Shown: piece after piece, positions 1 to 7,017 of the stretch
Layout: every line of letters begins with the position of its first letter
Position numbering within the stretch: position 1 is the first letter of the stretch
Origin: an uncultured Alistipes sp.
GTDB lineage: Bacteria; Bacteroidota; Bacteroidia; Bacteroidales; Rikenellaceae
Assembly (NCBI RefSeq): GCF_910580175.1
Contig: NZ_CAJTXD010000001.1
Coordinates: 251,657 to 315,656 of the forward strand
Direction: 5' to 3'
DNA: 64,000 bases
Made by a program: the position numbers and the translations under genes
Notes under the pieces: model-generated
Database searches by the model: none
The model's input: the letters and a program-made list of their open reading frames with translations, nothing else
Told to the model about the DNA's origin: nothing

Positions 1-2
1 TT

Positions 3-221
3 GCATTGCAAACTATCGACTACCTACTCTCTAATGATATGGGGTTTTTGCAGTGGAGTTCATCCGGGGAAAATATGTATTTCGATTTAATTGATAATCA
101 ATATATTTTTCAAAAAGAATTTGACGAAAAATATGGCAAAGATACTCGGCTTGCCATCGAAATAATGCACAGATCGACTAAAAAAGCGCAAAGTAAAGCT
201 GCAAAAAACAATAACCTTTGA
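3..221 (+). CDS. C-terminal part of an unrecognised protein, cut by the window edge
   Basis: The frame is open to the left edge and ends at TGA 219-221. The only start codon in view is a TTG at 6, so the real N-terminus probably lies outside the window. About 72 residues are visible, rich in Lys, Asn and Asp, with a basic tail (KKAQSKAAKNNN). I see no domain I can name. Codons here are clearly more AT-rich than in the genes to the right, which fits either an accessory gene or a poorly conserved one. It lies just beyond the 3' end of a tRNA gene, a common insertion site for mobile elements. Confidence 0.5.
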   Translation, partial: ALQTIDYLLSNDMGFLQWSSSGENMYFDLIDNQYIFQKEFDEKYGKDTRLAIEIMHRSTKKAQSKAAKNNNL

Positions 222-252
222 GGCGAACGCATAGCCCCCACGCTATGCAATA

Positions 253-280
253 AAAAACTCTGCTTGAAAGCAGAGTTTTT
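253..280. terminator. bidirectional intrinsic terminator
   Basis: A perfect 11-bp stem (aaaaactctgc / gcagagttttt) closes a 6-nt loop, with A-run and T-run on the two sides. It lies between the AT-rich gene reading right and the tRNA-Pro gene reading left, so it can end transcription from both sides. Confidence 0.8.
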
Positions 281-295
281 CATGATTGTCTTTTG

Positions 296-370
296 TCGGG
301 GAGACTGGATTCGAACCAGCGACTCCCTGCTCCCAAAGCAGGTGCGCTAACCGGACTGCGCTACACCCCG
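296..370 (-). tRNA. tRNA-Pro (anticodon TGG)
   Basis: On the minus strand this folds into a 75-nt cloverleaf starting CGGGGTGTAGCGCAG. The anticodon stem CCTGC/GCAGG encloses the loop TTTGGGA, giving anticodon TGG. The T-arm loop is TTCGAAT and the discriminator base is A. CCA is not encoded. The acceptor stem has one T-T mismatch at the sixth pair. Its 3' end faces the AT-rich gene at the left edge. Confidence 0.93.
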
Positions 371-382
371 TTCCGATACGAA

Positions 383-409
383 AAACAGACCGCCGACTGG
401 CAGTCTGTT
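383..409 (-). terminator. terminator or processing hairpin between the two tRNA-Pro genes
   Basis: Read on the minus strand, AACAGACTGCC pairs with GGCGGTCTGTT over a short loop and is followed by a T-run. It lies directly downstream of the CGG tRNA, so the two tRNA genes probably end separately or the hairpin guides 3' processing. Confidence 0.6.
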
Positions 410-416
410 CATTTTG

Positions 417-491
417 TCGGGGAGACTGGATTCGAACCAGCGACCTCCAACTCCCGAAGCTGGCGCGCTAACCGGACTGCGCTACACCCCG
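417..491 (-). tRNA. tRNA-Pro (anticodon CGG)
   Basis: This is a 75-nt cloverleaf nearly identical to the tRNA-Pro 46 nt away. The difference is confined to the anticodon arm and variable loop: the stem CCAGC/GTTGG (one G-T pair) encloses TTCGGGA, giving anticodon CGG. The acceptor, D and T arms are the same in both, so one copy probably arose by tandem duplication followed by anticodon change. CCA is not encoded. Confidence 0.93.
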
Positions 492-655
492 AACAAAGCC
501 CCTACCATCATAAGAGCGCACAAAGATACATCTAAAATCCGAAAACGCAAAAAATTCTGCAAAAAAATACGATCTTGCGGCAGTCGGAAAAACCGAACGG
601 ACGGTCGGCCGCACCTTGGTATGCTTCTTGCCAAGGCCCCGAAAAAAAACGATCC

Positions 656-892
656 ATGCAACCCTACATCGAGCTTACCAGTCTCTCGTCGAAACGATGG
701 TTGATCCGCATCGAAGACATCGTACTCGTCGAAGAACGCACGCGCTTTACCGACGAAGAACTGCGCCGCTTGCCCATGCTGCGCCGGCTCACGAGCTGCT
801 GCACGCTCACGATCAGGGGGATCGATGAAACATTTTGGGTCAAAGAGACGTATTCGAGTATAAAACGTCATCTTACCGCTCAACCCGAATGA
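656..892 (+). CDS. small protein of unknown function, about 78 residues
   Basis: The ATG at 656 is the first in a stretch with protein-like composition; the reading frame is open further upstream, but those codons overlap no conserved-looking sequence. The product has hydrophobic/polar alternation at the start (YIELTSLSSKRWLIRIEDI) and again near the end (TLTIRGIDETFWVK), suggesting a small all-beta fold. The pattern faintly recalls the FlbD-like family of short beta proteins, which is only a resemblance. No signal peptide or membrane segment is visible. A strong terminator follows at 920-953. Confidence 0.5.
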   Translation: MQPYIELTSLSSKRWLIRIEDIVLVEERTRFTDEELRRLPMLRRLTSCCTLTIRGIDETFWVKETYSSIKRHLTAQPE

Positions 893-919
893 CACAAGAC
901 GGATGACCTCGCACACAAC

Positions 920-953
920 AAAAAAGCCGATCCTTGTAAGGATCGGCTTTTTT
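920..953. terminator. bidirectional intrinsic terminator
   Basis: The arms aaaaagccgatcctt and aaggatcggcttttt form a near-perfect stem flanked by A- and T-runs. It separates the small gene ending at 892 from the convergent radical SAM gene ending at 976. Confidence 0.85.
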
Positions 954-975
954 ATTCGAGATACAATTCTGCGTC

Positions 976-2049
976 CTACAAGCGCTTGTAATGACAATAA
1001 AGCAGATCGCCGTTGTCGTTGCGGAGGTGCATGCCGCCGCCGAGACAATAACGGAACATCCGGCAGTCGCTGCACGCCCCGCGGCGCGCCCACTCCCGAT
1101 TGCGGAACGGCTCGAAACGATTCTGCCACACGTCCCAGAATTTATCTTGGTAAATATTCCCTTGGTGGAAATTGGCCCGGATCGAAGTGCAGCCCGAAAT
1201 CGCCCCATCAACCCGGATCGAAGCGACCGACACCCCGGCAGCACACTGGTAGAACTGGTCGCGCACCTCCGCCTCGTACCCCCCGAGAAACCCCTCGCAG
1301 GCATAGCTTACGTCGATGCGGCCCTCCTGCCGCGTACGTCGAATAAACTCCAGCAACTCACGGAACTGCGCATCGGTCAATCGCAATGACGCATCGTCCT
1401 TGGCCCGGCCCATCGGAAAGATCGAAAAAAGTCGCCACGACCGCACGCCCTCGGCGATCAACATATCGCGGAACTCCTCCAACTGCGGCACCAACGCCCC
1501 TGTGGCGCAAGTAACCACGTCGTAAGCCAGTCCGGGTTCGCGGACGATCAACCGAAGGGCGTCGAGCGCCTTGGAATAACTCAACGGATGGCACCGGAGG
1601 TAATTATGTTCGCGTTCGAAACCGTCGAGACTTACCGAAATGGTTCGCAAACCGGCATCGATCAACCCCTGCAAACGCCGCTCGGTCAACGCCATGCCGT
1701 TGGTAACCATGCCCCACGGATACCCCCGGCGCGAAACTTCGCGCCCGGCATGCTCCAGATCGTCGCGCAAGAGCACTTCGCCACCCGAGAAAATGACCAG
1801 CACCGACGCAGGGTCGACATGCGGCGTGATCTCCTGGTCGAGCACCCGGAGGAAATCGTCGACCGGCATGTCCCCGACACCCGGATCGACACGACAATCG
1901 CTCCCGCAATGACGGCATGCGAGGTTGCACCGCAACGTACACTCCCAAAAGAGCGTATCGAGACGATGCTCGGCGACCGTCGAACGATAAAGGTCGGAAA
2001 AAATATTGAGAGCCAAGTGCTTGCGGAGGCCCAACCGACGCGGAGACAT
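976..2049 (-). CDS. radical SAM/SPASM enzyme of the rSAM/lipoprotein system
   Basis: Predicted 357-residue radical SAM enzyme. The 4Fe-4S motif C-x3-C-x2-C is at Cys41, Cys45 and Cys48 (CNLACRHC). Other radical SAM landmarks are visible: an FSGGE-type motif (VIFSGGEVLL) and SVSLDG. The C-terminal part, roughly residues 265-352, carries a cysteine cluster (YQCAAG, SGCTS, CSDCRMFRYC, LLYCHYK) typical of SPASM auxiliary-cluster domains. It starts 2 nt after the stop of a small lipoprotein gene. That pairing matches the TIGR04133/TIGR04134 rSAM-lipoprotein families of Bacteroidales, assigned here from memory of their features. The chemistry of these pairs is, as far as I know, unresolved. The ATG at 2049 is chosen because upstream codons overlap the lipoprotein gene and look non-coding. 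The likely substrate is the adjacent lipoprotein, which is inference. Confidence 0.88.
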   Translation of the reverse strand: MSPRRLGLRKHLALNIFSDLYRSTVAEHRLDTLFWECTLRCNLACRHCGSDCRVDPGVGDMPVDDFLRVLDQEITPHVDPASVLVIFSGGEVLLRDDLEHAGREVSRRGYPWGMVTNGMALTERRLQGLIDAGLRTISVSLDGFEREHNYLRCHPLSYSKALDALRLIVREPGLAYDVVTCATGALVPQLEEFRDMLIAEGVRSWRLFSIFPMGRAKDDASLRLTDAQFRELLEFIRRTRQEGRIDVSYACEGFLGGYEAEVRDQFYQCAAGVSVASIRVDGAISGCTSIRANFHQGNIYQDKFWDVWQNRFEPFRNREWARRGACSDCRMFRYCLGGGMHLRNDNGDLLYCHYKRL

Positions 2050-2051
2050 GG

Positions 2052-2327
2052 CTATTCGTCCGAATGCTCCGACTGCGGCGCACGCTTCAAAGAAACATCG
2101 AGCGAATCGACGGGACGCTCGGCCACGGGATCGACACCCGGCTGCCGACGCTGCGGAGGACGCACGCCGTACATTACCACGATCCGATGGCGCACCGTAT
2201 CCGCCTCTACCCCGTCCGGAGTCTGCTCCTGCGTCGGAGCGCTCTGCGCCGGCGTGCTGCGCACCGAAGAACATGCGGCCGAAAAACCCAGCAAGGAAGC
2301 CAAAAGCAACTTCAAATTTCTGTTCAT
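2052..2327 (-). CDS. small rSAM-associated lipoprotein, candidate modified substrate
   Basis: A 91-residue protein with a short signal peptide rich in Leu and a lipobox ending at Cys19 (LLGFSAAC). The LLGFS...C stretch and a VMYGVRPP motif at residues 51-58 recall the radical SAM-associated lipoproteins (TIGR04134), which have an LLGFS signal and a YG(T/V)P motif. After the Cys the protein is low in hydrophobics and rich in Pro, Gln, Ser, Asp and Arg. It is shorter than the relatives I recall, which continue into a carboxypeptidase-regulatory-like beta domain, so it may be a reduced form. It is the first gene of a two-gene unit with the radical SAM enzyme (2-nt gap). Confidence 0.75.
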   Translation of the reverse strand: MNRNLKLLLASLLGFSAACSSVRSTPAQSAPTQEQTPDGVEADTVRHRIVVMYGVRPPQRRQPGVDPVAERPVDSLDVSLKRAPQSEHSDE

Positions 2328-2356
2328 ACGCCTATCGATAACCTGTTTGGTAGGGA

Positions 2357-2364
2357 CAAATATA
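2357..2364 (-). promoter_or_regulatory. -7 element of the rSAM/lipoprotein operon
   Basis: On the minus strand this reads TATATTTG, a perfect match to the Bacteroidota TAnnTTTG box, about 30 nt upstream of the lipoprotein ATG. The -33 region is only a T-run. Confidence 0.55.
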
Positions 2365-2403
2365 AAAAAAATCCCGCAAAGTCGAAAAAATACGCCGATA
2401 AGT

Positions 2404-2434
2404 TTTGAAAACCAACGTTTTTTGCGTTACTTTG
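2404..2434 (+). promoter_or_regulatory. probable promoter of the cold-shock gene
   Basis: TTTG at 2404-2407 is followed after 19 nt by TTACTTTG at 2427-2434, close to TAnnTTTG. The implied leader is about 30 nt. Confidence 0.4.
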
Positions 2435-2466
2435 CTGCGAATAACAAACTCTTTAATCACTTTTTT

Positions 2467-2667
2467 ATGAAAGGTCAAGTAAAATGGTTCGATAGCAAGA
2501 AAGGCTACGGATTCATTACCGGGGAGAACGGCAAGGAGATTTTCGTTCACTTCTCGGGCATCTTAACGGATGGTTTCAAGTCGCTCAACGAAGGCCAGCA
2601 CGTCGAGTTCGAGGTCGGCACCGGTGCCAAAGGCGAACAGGCCGTGAACGTTACGGTAGTTGAGTAA
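2467..2667 (+). CDS. cold-shock domain protein (CspA family)
   Basis: A 66-residue single-domain cold-shock protein, the usual length for the family. It binds single-stranded RNA and DNA in the cytoplasm. RNP1 is seen as KGYGFIT (residues 12-18) and RNP2 as IFVHFS (25-30). The opening MKGQVKWFDSKKG is typical of the family. The gene stands alone: a promoter-like sequence lies about 30 nt upstream and a terminator follows at 2691. The ATG at 2467 is the only sensible start; the longer open frame upstream runs antisense through the rSAM gene. Confidence 0.95.
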   Translation: MKGQVKWFDSKKGYGFITGENGKEIFVHFSGILTDGFKSLNEGQHVEFEVGTGAKGEQAVNVTVVE

Positions 2668-2690
2668 ACCATAATTACCGCATTTCCGTC

Positions 2691-2725
2691 TGGGAAGTTT
2701 CGCAAAGGAAACTTCCCATTTTTTG
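2691..2725 (+). terminator. terminator of the cold-shock gene
   Basis: tgggaagtttc pairs with gaaacttccca over a 6-nt loop, followed by attttttg. The T-run merges with the -33 box (TTTG 2722-2725) of the next promoter. Confidence 0.85.
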
Positions 2726-2753
2726 TTGATTTCGAAAATAAATCGTATTTTTA
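2722..2753 (+). promoter_or_regulatory. promoter of the phosphofructokinase gene
   Basis: TTTG at 2722-2725, a 20-nt spacer and TATTTTTA at 2746-2753 fit the Bacteroidota promoter. The expected start of transcription gives a leader of about 28 nt. Confidence 0.55.
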
Positions 2754-2787
2754 ACCTTCGAAAAACAAATTTCATTCCACAAATATC

Positions 2788-4023
2788 ATGAAAGAAGCTA
2801 TTGCTATTCTGACCGGCGGCGGCCCCGCTCCCGGCATGAACACCGTGGTAGGCAGCGTCGCCAAGACATTCCTGCACAACGGTTATCGCGTGATCGGCCT
2901 GCACGAAGGCTATACAGGACTCTTCATTCCCCAGCCCCGCACCGTAGACATCGACTACCGCATGGCCGACAGCATCTTCAACCAGGGCGGGTCGTTCTTG
3001 CAGATGAGCCGCTTCAAACCCAAGGACTCGGACTTCGAGAACAACTTCAACCTCCAGTTCTTTACCGACAACAACATCAAGCTCTTGGTAACGGTGGGCG
3101 GCGACGACACCGCATCGACGGCCAACCGCATCGCCAAGTTCCTGGAGAGCAAGAAATACCCCATCGCCAACATCCACGTGCCGAAGACCATCGACAACGA
3201 CCTGCCCCTGCCCAAGGGCACGCCGACGTTCGGCTACGAATCGGCCAAGGACAAAGGTGCCGTGATCGCCCGCGCCGTCTATGTGGACGCCCGCACGAGC
3301 GGCAACTGGTTCGTTCTGGCAGCCATGGGCCGCAGCGCCGGCCACTTGGCGTTCGGCATCGGCGAAGCCTGCCACTACCCGATGATCGTCATCCCCGAGA
3401 TGTTCAACAAGACGGAAATCACGGTCGAGAAGATCGTAAACATGGTCATCTCGTCGATCATCAAACGCAAGATCATGGGCATGGACTACGGCGCCGCCGT
3501 GATCTCGGAAGGCGTATTCCATGCGCTCAGCGACGAAGAAATCCGCAAGAGCGGCATCCACTTTACCTACGACGAACACGGCCACCCGGAACTGGGCAAG
3601 GTATCGAAGGCGCACATCTTCAACGAAATGATCGAAAAACGCGTCAAGGAACTGGGCCTCAAAGTCAAGAGCCGCCCCGTGGAACTGGGCTACGAAATCC
3701 GCTGCCAGACTCCGATCGCCTACGACCTGACCTACTGCTCGGAACTGGGTATCGGCGTGCACAAACTCTTTACCGAGGGCAAAACGGGCTGCATGGTTTA
3801 CGTAGACTCCGAAGGCAACGTGTCGCCGCTCTATCTGAAAGATCTGCAAGACCCCGAAACGGGCAAGATTCCGCCCCGTCTGGTGGACATCCACTCCGAC
3901 AAGTTCTCGTCGGTGGTCGAAAACATCCTGAACGCCATCACTCCGGCCGACTACGAAGCGGCCAAACAGTATGTACCCAATCCGGAAGAATTCGACTTCC
4001 ACAAGATTCTGAACTGGAAATAG
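2788..4023 (+). CDS. pfp: diphosphate-type 6-phosphofructokinase
   Basis: A 411-residue group A phosphofructokinase that phosphorylates fructose 6-phosphate in glycolysis. The N-terminal phosphate-binding loop is LTGGGPAPGMN. The donor signature reads GGDD (residues 104-107) where ATP-dependent enzymes have GGDG, and the catalytic loop is PKTIDND (132-138) rather than PGTIDND. Both changes are the known marks of PPi-dependent enzymes, so PPi is the likely donor and the reaction is likely reversible. The MGR substrate motif is at 180-182. The gene is monocistronic, with its own promoter and a strong terminator. A misannotation as ATP-dependent is the main alternative. Confidence 0.92.
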   Translation: MKEAIAILTGGGPAPGMNTVVGSVAKTFLHNGYRVIGLHEGYTGLFIPQPRTVDIDYRMADSIFNQGGSFLQMSRFKPKDSDFENNFNLQFFTDNNIKLLVTVGGDDTASTANRIAKFLESKKYPIANIHVPKTIDNDLPLPKGTPTFGYESAKDKGAVIARAVYVDARTSGNWFVLAAMGRSAGHLAFGIGEACHYPMIVIPEMFNKTEITVEKIVNMVISSIIKRKIMGMDYGAAVISEGVFHALSDEEIRKSGIHFTYDEHGHPELGKVSKAHIFNEMIEKRVKELGLKVKSRPVELGYEIRCQTPIAYDLTYCSELGIGVHKLFTEGKTGCMVYVDSEGNVSPLYLKDLQDPETGKIPPRLVDIHSDKFSSVVENILNAITPADYEAAKQYVPNPEEFDFHKILNWK

Positions 4024-4044
4024 AACATCGTTCCGGCTTCTGCT

Positions 4045-4080
4045 TACCGGTTTCCCGCAATGGGAAACCGGTATTTTTTT
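4045..4080 (+). terminator. terminator of pfp
   Basis: A perfect 12-bp stem (taccggtttccc / gggaaaccggta) with a 5-nt loop is followed by a run of T. Confidence 0.9.
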
Positions 4081-4164
4081 TAAGAACAATGCCTGCACGG
4101 AGCGAATTTTGTCTGAACGGAGAATTTTTTTTCGCAAGAATGCGTATGCGGAGCGGGTATTTTG

Positions 4165-4172
4165 TAAATTTG
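4165..4172 (+). promoter_or_regulatory. -7 element ahead of the membrane protein gene
   Basis: TAAATTTG, a perfect TAnnTTTG box, lies 26 nt upstream of the chosen ATG and supports it over the earlier ATG at 4109. Confidence 0.5.
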
Positions 4173-4198
4173 CAACACAGAAACAAACCGAACGAACA

Positions 4199-5065
4199 AT
4201 GGAAGAGAACGAAAAGAAAGTTTTCGAACCGGTATCCGATATGCCGGAGCAAGAACACGAAGAACCGGACTGCGACGCAACGACGGACGAAGAAGTGCTG
4301 AAAGGAGCGCGGCGCAACATGCTTTTAGGCCTGCTGTGGTGCGTGGGCGGCCTGGCATTCACATTCTTGTCCTACTACCTGACCGAAGCGGGCGGACGCT
4401 ACGTAATAGCGACGGGCGCCATCGTATGGGGAGCCATACAAGCGCTCAACGGCCTGACGGCCTATGTACGGATCATGCGGGCACGCGGCGAAAATGCAGC
4501 TTGCAAGAAAGCGATCGTAACGGCCGTATGTACGGCGCTGGCAATTGCCGGAGCAGGCTACCAATCGTGGCGCATGGTGCAGGCCGAAGATACGCCGCTG
4601 ATCGACCACGAACAACCGTACGACTGCCCGGAACTGGGCATACGGTTCACGGTGCCGACCGGATTTACAGCCATAACGACCGAACACACCGAAGAAACCG
4701 ACTCGACGTATGCAGTATACCGGATCAGGACATTCAGCCCTTCATGTGAAATTTACATAAACGGAGTGTCCGGTTTAGGGGAATCGGTCGGGGAAGACTT
4801 TGACTCAGTAGACGATATTGCCGGATTTTTAAACGCCCGGGCAGAAAGATTTTTCCCCGACGGACAATGGATCGAAAACAAAATCGAAGAGATCAATGGC
4901 ATCCGATTTCTGAAGCATGTCGGACACTTCGAACCTAATTCCACAACAACCACATATCACACGTGGCATAACGGATTGCTTTTATCGTTCAATTTCGAAA
5001 CAAGCAATAAAGGAGGAGCCTCGAAAGAAACCGAAGCATTTTTGCAAACGCTGGAAACCTATTGA
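4199..5065 (+). CDS. membrane protein of unknown function with a periplasmic domain
   Basis: 288 residues from the ATG at 4199, which follows a -7 promoter box. Residues 1-40 are acidic and probably cytoplasmic. Three hydrophobic segments follow at about 41-60, 66-90 and 104-122, with basic loops (RIMRARGE, CKK). The C-terminal half from about 130 onward is soluble with Ser/Thr-rich beta-like stretches (FTVPTGFTAITTE, NSTTTTYHTW) and a conserved-looking FEPNSTTTT segment, so it is probably on the outer side. I do not recognise a family. From about 4740 to the end, base use becomes more AT-rich than in the first part, so the domain may be under weaker constraint. Confidence 0.8.
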   Translation: MEENEKKVFEPVSDMPEQEHEEPDCDATTDEEVLKGARRNMLLGLLWCVGGLAFTFLSYYLTEAGGRYVIATGAIVWGAIQALNGLTAYVRIMRARGENAACKKAIVTAVCTALAIAGAGYQSWRMVQAEDTPLIDHEQPYDCPELGIRFTVPTGFTAITTEHTEETDSTYAVYRIRTFSPSCEIYINGVSGLGESVGEDFDSVDDIAGFLNARAERFFPDGQWIENKIEEINGIRFLKHVGHFEPNSTTTTYHTWHNGLLLSFNFETSNKGGASKETEAFLQTLETY

Positions 5066-5140
5066 TCGGCAAGCATGGCCGGCCATCGGGCGGAACCTCG
5101 CGAAGGGGTTCCGCTTTTTATATCAATAGGGCCGCCTTTA

Positions 5141-5647
5141 TTAAAACAAGGTCGGGGCGGGCAGCGGGAAAGCAGGCCCCGCGGAACAAAGGTTGTCGAT
5201 GCGGCGCCCGAGCCGCAAGGCCCGACGCACGGTATAATGCGTACCGCCGGGCGATCCGTCGAACCAAGCGATCAGAGACCCGGCATGGTCGACGAGAAAA
5301 TCGTTGCGCACCGCATAGACACCCCGATGATAGCCGGCCGAGAGAACGACCGTCTCGTCGGCCGCGGCCACGATCCGCTCGAACCGGGCCTTGTCGACCG
5401 GAGAAAAACGCGTCTGCTGCCCCTCGAAAGGGACGACAGCGACCAGACGCGTCCCGGGCAGCATCGCCCGACACGCCAACACGGCCTCGGCGGCAGCCAT
5501 GTCGAACCCCACGGCCATGCCGCTGAAGAACATGCGCGCACCCCGGGAATGGCACGCGGCGACGATCTGCCGCAATGCCCCGTCGGCCCGGCCGTCGTAG
5601 GTACGGTGGCCTGTGAAAGCTACCGAAGTGAAAAGATTGTCCGTCAT
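5141..5647 (-). CDS. SLOG-fold protein related to YpsA (DUF1273)
   Basis: 168 residues from the ATG at 5647. The start FTGHR (residues 11-15) and SGMAVGFDMAAAE (42-54) are hallmarks of the YpsA/DUF1273 branch of the SLOG (DprA-like Rossmann) superfamily, thought to bind nucleotides or nucleic-acid ligands. The middle has VVPFEGQ and the end has LIAWFDGSPGGTHYTV, matching the C-terminal family block. The biochemical role is not established; Bacillus YpsA has been linked to cell division. The -7 box sits only 4 nt from the ATG, so the mRNA may be leaderless. Confidence 0.85.
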   Translation of the reverse strand: MTDNLFTSVAFTGHRTYDGRADGALRQIVAACHSRGARMFFSGMAVGFDMAAAEAVLACRAMLPGTRLVAVVPFEGQQTRFSPVDKARFERIVAAADETVVLSAGYHRGVYAVRNDFLVDHAGSLIAWFDGSPGGTHYTVRRALRLGRRIDNLCSAGPAFPLPAPTLF

Positions 5648-5651
5648 ACCG

Positions 5652-5684
5652 CAAAGATAGCTCTTTTGGCCCGGACTTTGCAAA
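5652..5684 (-). promoter_or_regulatory. promoter of the SLOG gene, implying a leaderless mRNA
   Basis: On the minus strand TTTG (5681-5684), a 21-nt spacer and TATCTTTG (5652-5659) form a full consensus. The box ends 4 nt before the ATG, so the start of transcription should fall on or next to the start codon. Confidence 0.6.
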
Positions 5685-5716
5685 ACGGAGACAATGAATC
5701 TTAAAAATCAACAACC

Positions 5717-5923
5717 ATGAAAAACACAGGTATCATCATCACTTCGCTGCTGGGCGGCCTGATCGTCGGCTCGGCCCTTACCATGCTTTTTACCCCGCAG
5801 TCCGGCCCCGAAACGCGCAAGCAAATCAAGGATTTCATCAACGACGAAATCGACAAGATGAAAAACCAGGTCGACAAGGTGCACGAGCAGATCGAGGAAG
5901 CACGCTGCAAGTGCGAACACTAA
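5717..5923 (+). CDS. YtxH domain-containing small membrane protein
   Basis: 68 residues: one N-terminal membrane segment with glycines (about 5-24, IIITSLLGGLIVGSALTM), the FTPQSGPETRKQI block typical of YtxH/gas-vesicle-like stress proteins, then a charged helix rich in Lys, Asp and Glu (DEIDKMKNQVDKVHEQ) likely to form a coiled coil. The family is associated with general stress, function unclear. The next gene, a membrane protein, begins 24 nt downstream, and the two probably form one unit. Confidence 0.85.
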   Translation: MKNTGIIITSLLGGLIVGSALTMLFTPQSGPETRKQIKDFINDEIDKMKNQVDKVHEQIEEARCKCEH

Positions 5924-5947
5924 ACCGATCGTGCATCCGAACGCCGT

Positions 5948-6295
5948 ATGTCGACGAACAACAAAAACGCTTCGGGCGGGCACTTCGCCATCTGGCTGCT
6001 GCTCTTCTGCATGGCGGCCATGATCGCTGTGGTGCTGCTCATCACGGCTCTGGTCGTCTGGCTGGCGGAACTTCTGGACTCGCTGATCTGGTCGACGCTC
6101 GCGGTAGGCGGTCTGTTCCTGGCTGCGACCGCCGGCATCTACTTCCTGACGCTCAGAGGAACGATCCAACAGATCCGCGACCGGCTCGATACGGTCTACG
6201 ATGTAGCCCGGCTGCTCAAACAAGGCTACGACTGGGTCGTCCACAAACTGGACTTCTTCATCCGCCTGCGCAACGAGCTGCGCCGCACCGAATAA
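5948..6295 (+). CDS. small membrane protein, phage-holin-superfamily-like, partner of YtxH
   Basis: 115 residues with two long hydrophobic segments (about 14-43 and 47-67) and a basic, amphipathic C-terminus (RDRLDTVYDVARLLKQGYDWV). The layout resembles the phage holin III/DUF1469-type proteins that often follow YtxH genes in Bacteroidota. It is not a phage gene here, as no phage genes surround it. It ends just before a strong convergent terminator. Function is inferred only from neighbourhood: envelope stress. Confidence 0.7.
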   Translation: MSTNNKNASGGHFAIWLLLFCMAAMIAVVLLITALVVWLAELLDSLIWSTLAVGGLFLAATAGIYFLTLRGTIQQIRDRLDTVYDVARLLKQGYDWVVHKLDFFIRLRNELRRTE

Positions 6296-6299
6296 AAAA

Positions 6300-6335
6300 A
6301 GAACGGTTCCGAAATTTTCGGAACCGTTCTTCTAT
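6300..6335. terminator. bidirectional terminator
   Basis: gaacggttccga pairs with tcggaaccgttc, flanked by an A-run on the left and T-rich sequence on the right. It separates the convergent membrane-protein and rubrerythrin genes. Confidence 0.85.
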
Positions 6336-6352
6336 TGAAAACGGCAGGTCTG

Positions 6353-6904
6353 CTACTTGAAGTAACGCTTGTAGAGACCCTCGAAACCCTTGCCGTGACG
6401 GGCCTCGTCCTTGGCCATCTCATGCACGGTGTCATGCACGGCGTCGAGGTTCTGCTCTTTGGCCAGACGGGCCAGACGCATCTTGTCCTCGCAGGCGCCG
6501 CACTCGGCGTTCATACGCTTGTAGAGGTTGGTCTTGGTATCCCATACCACCTCGCCGATCAACTCGGCGAACTTCGAAGCGTGCTCGGCCTCCTCCCAAG
6601 CATAACGCTTGTAAGCCTCGGCGATCTCGGGATAACCCTCGCGGTCGGCCTGCCGGCTCATGGCCAGATACATGCCCACCTCGGTGCACTCGCCCATGAA
6701 GTGGTTCTGCAAGCCCTCCCACAACTCGGCGCTGGCACCCTTGCCGTCGCCGATCTTATGAACGGTAACGAAATCCAAATCGCCGTCCTGCTCCTGGACT
6801 TCGACGAATTTCTCCTTGCCAACCTTGCACATGGGGCACTGCTCGGGTGCCTCGGGGCCTTCGTGGATATAACCACAGACGCTGCAACGCCATTTCTTTG
6901 CCAT
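6353..6904 (-). CDS. rbr: reverse rubrerythrin (rubredoxin domain first)
   Basis: 183 residues. The N-terminus is a rubredoxin-type iron site (Cys7, Cys10, Cys23, Cys26: CSVCGY ... CPMC). It is followed by a ferritin-like diiron domain with ECTEVGMYLAMS, EEAEHASKF and KDEARHGKGF supplying Glu and His ligands. Classical rubrerythrin has the domains in the opposite order, so this is the reverse type. The family reduces hydrogen peroxide with NADH-derived electrons and protects anaerobes during air exposure. The ATG at 6904 follows a TATTTTTG promoter box. Confidence 0.93.
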   Translation of the reverse strand: MAKKWRCSVCGYIHEGPEAPEQCPMCKVGKEKFVEVQEQDGDLDFVTVHKIGDGKGASAELWEGLQNHFMGECTEVGMYLAMSRQADREGYPEIAEAYKRYAWEEAEHASKFAELIGEVVWDTKTNLYKRMNAECGACEDKMRLARLAKEQNLDAVHDTVHEMAKDEARHGKGFEGLYKRYFK

Positions 6905-6945
6905 AATCGTAAAATGTTTGGTGTGTAATAGTTTGTTTTCCGATA

Positions 6946-6953
6946 CAAAAATA
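6946..6953 (-). promoter_or_regulatory. -7 element of the rubrerythrin gene
   Basis: Minus-strand TATTTTTG, a perfect TAnnTTTG, about 42 nt upstream of the ATG. Confidence 0.5.
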
Positions 6954-7017
6954 ATGAATCGAAGCGAATAAACGCCAAGACGGTCATCGTCTTTTTTTAT
7001 AGGCCGATAAGCAACGC

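Noticed and set aside
296..491. Two near-identical blocks 121 bp apart that look like a short direct repeat or a CRISPR unit
   Set aside because: Both fold as complete tRNA-Pro cloverleaves with different anticodons; there is no array.
482..1129. Minus-strand open frame of 215 codons overlapping a tRNA and a terminator
   Set aside because: It runs through the terminator at 920-953 and the tRNA gene, and its protein is low-complexity.
2563..4362. A 599-codon minus-strand open frame across csp, pfp and the next gene
   Set aside because: It covers two terminators and three well-supported genes on the other strand.
5948..6295. Phage holin as evidence for a prophage
   Set aside because: Only the fold class is shared; there are no phage structural, lysis or integrase genes nearby, and the YtxH neighbour is a normal chromosomal pairing.
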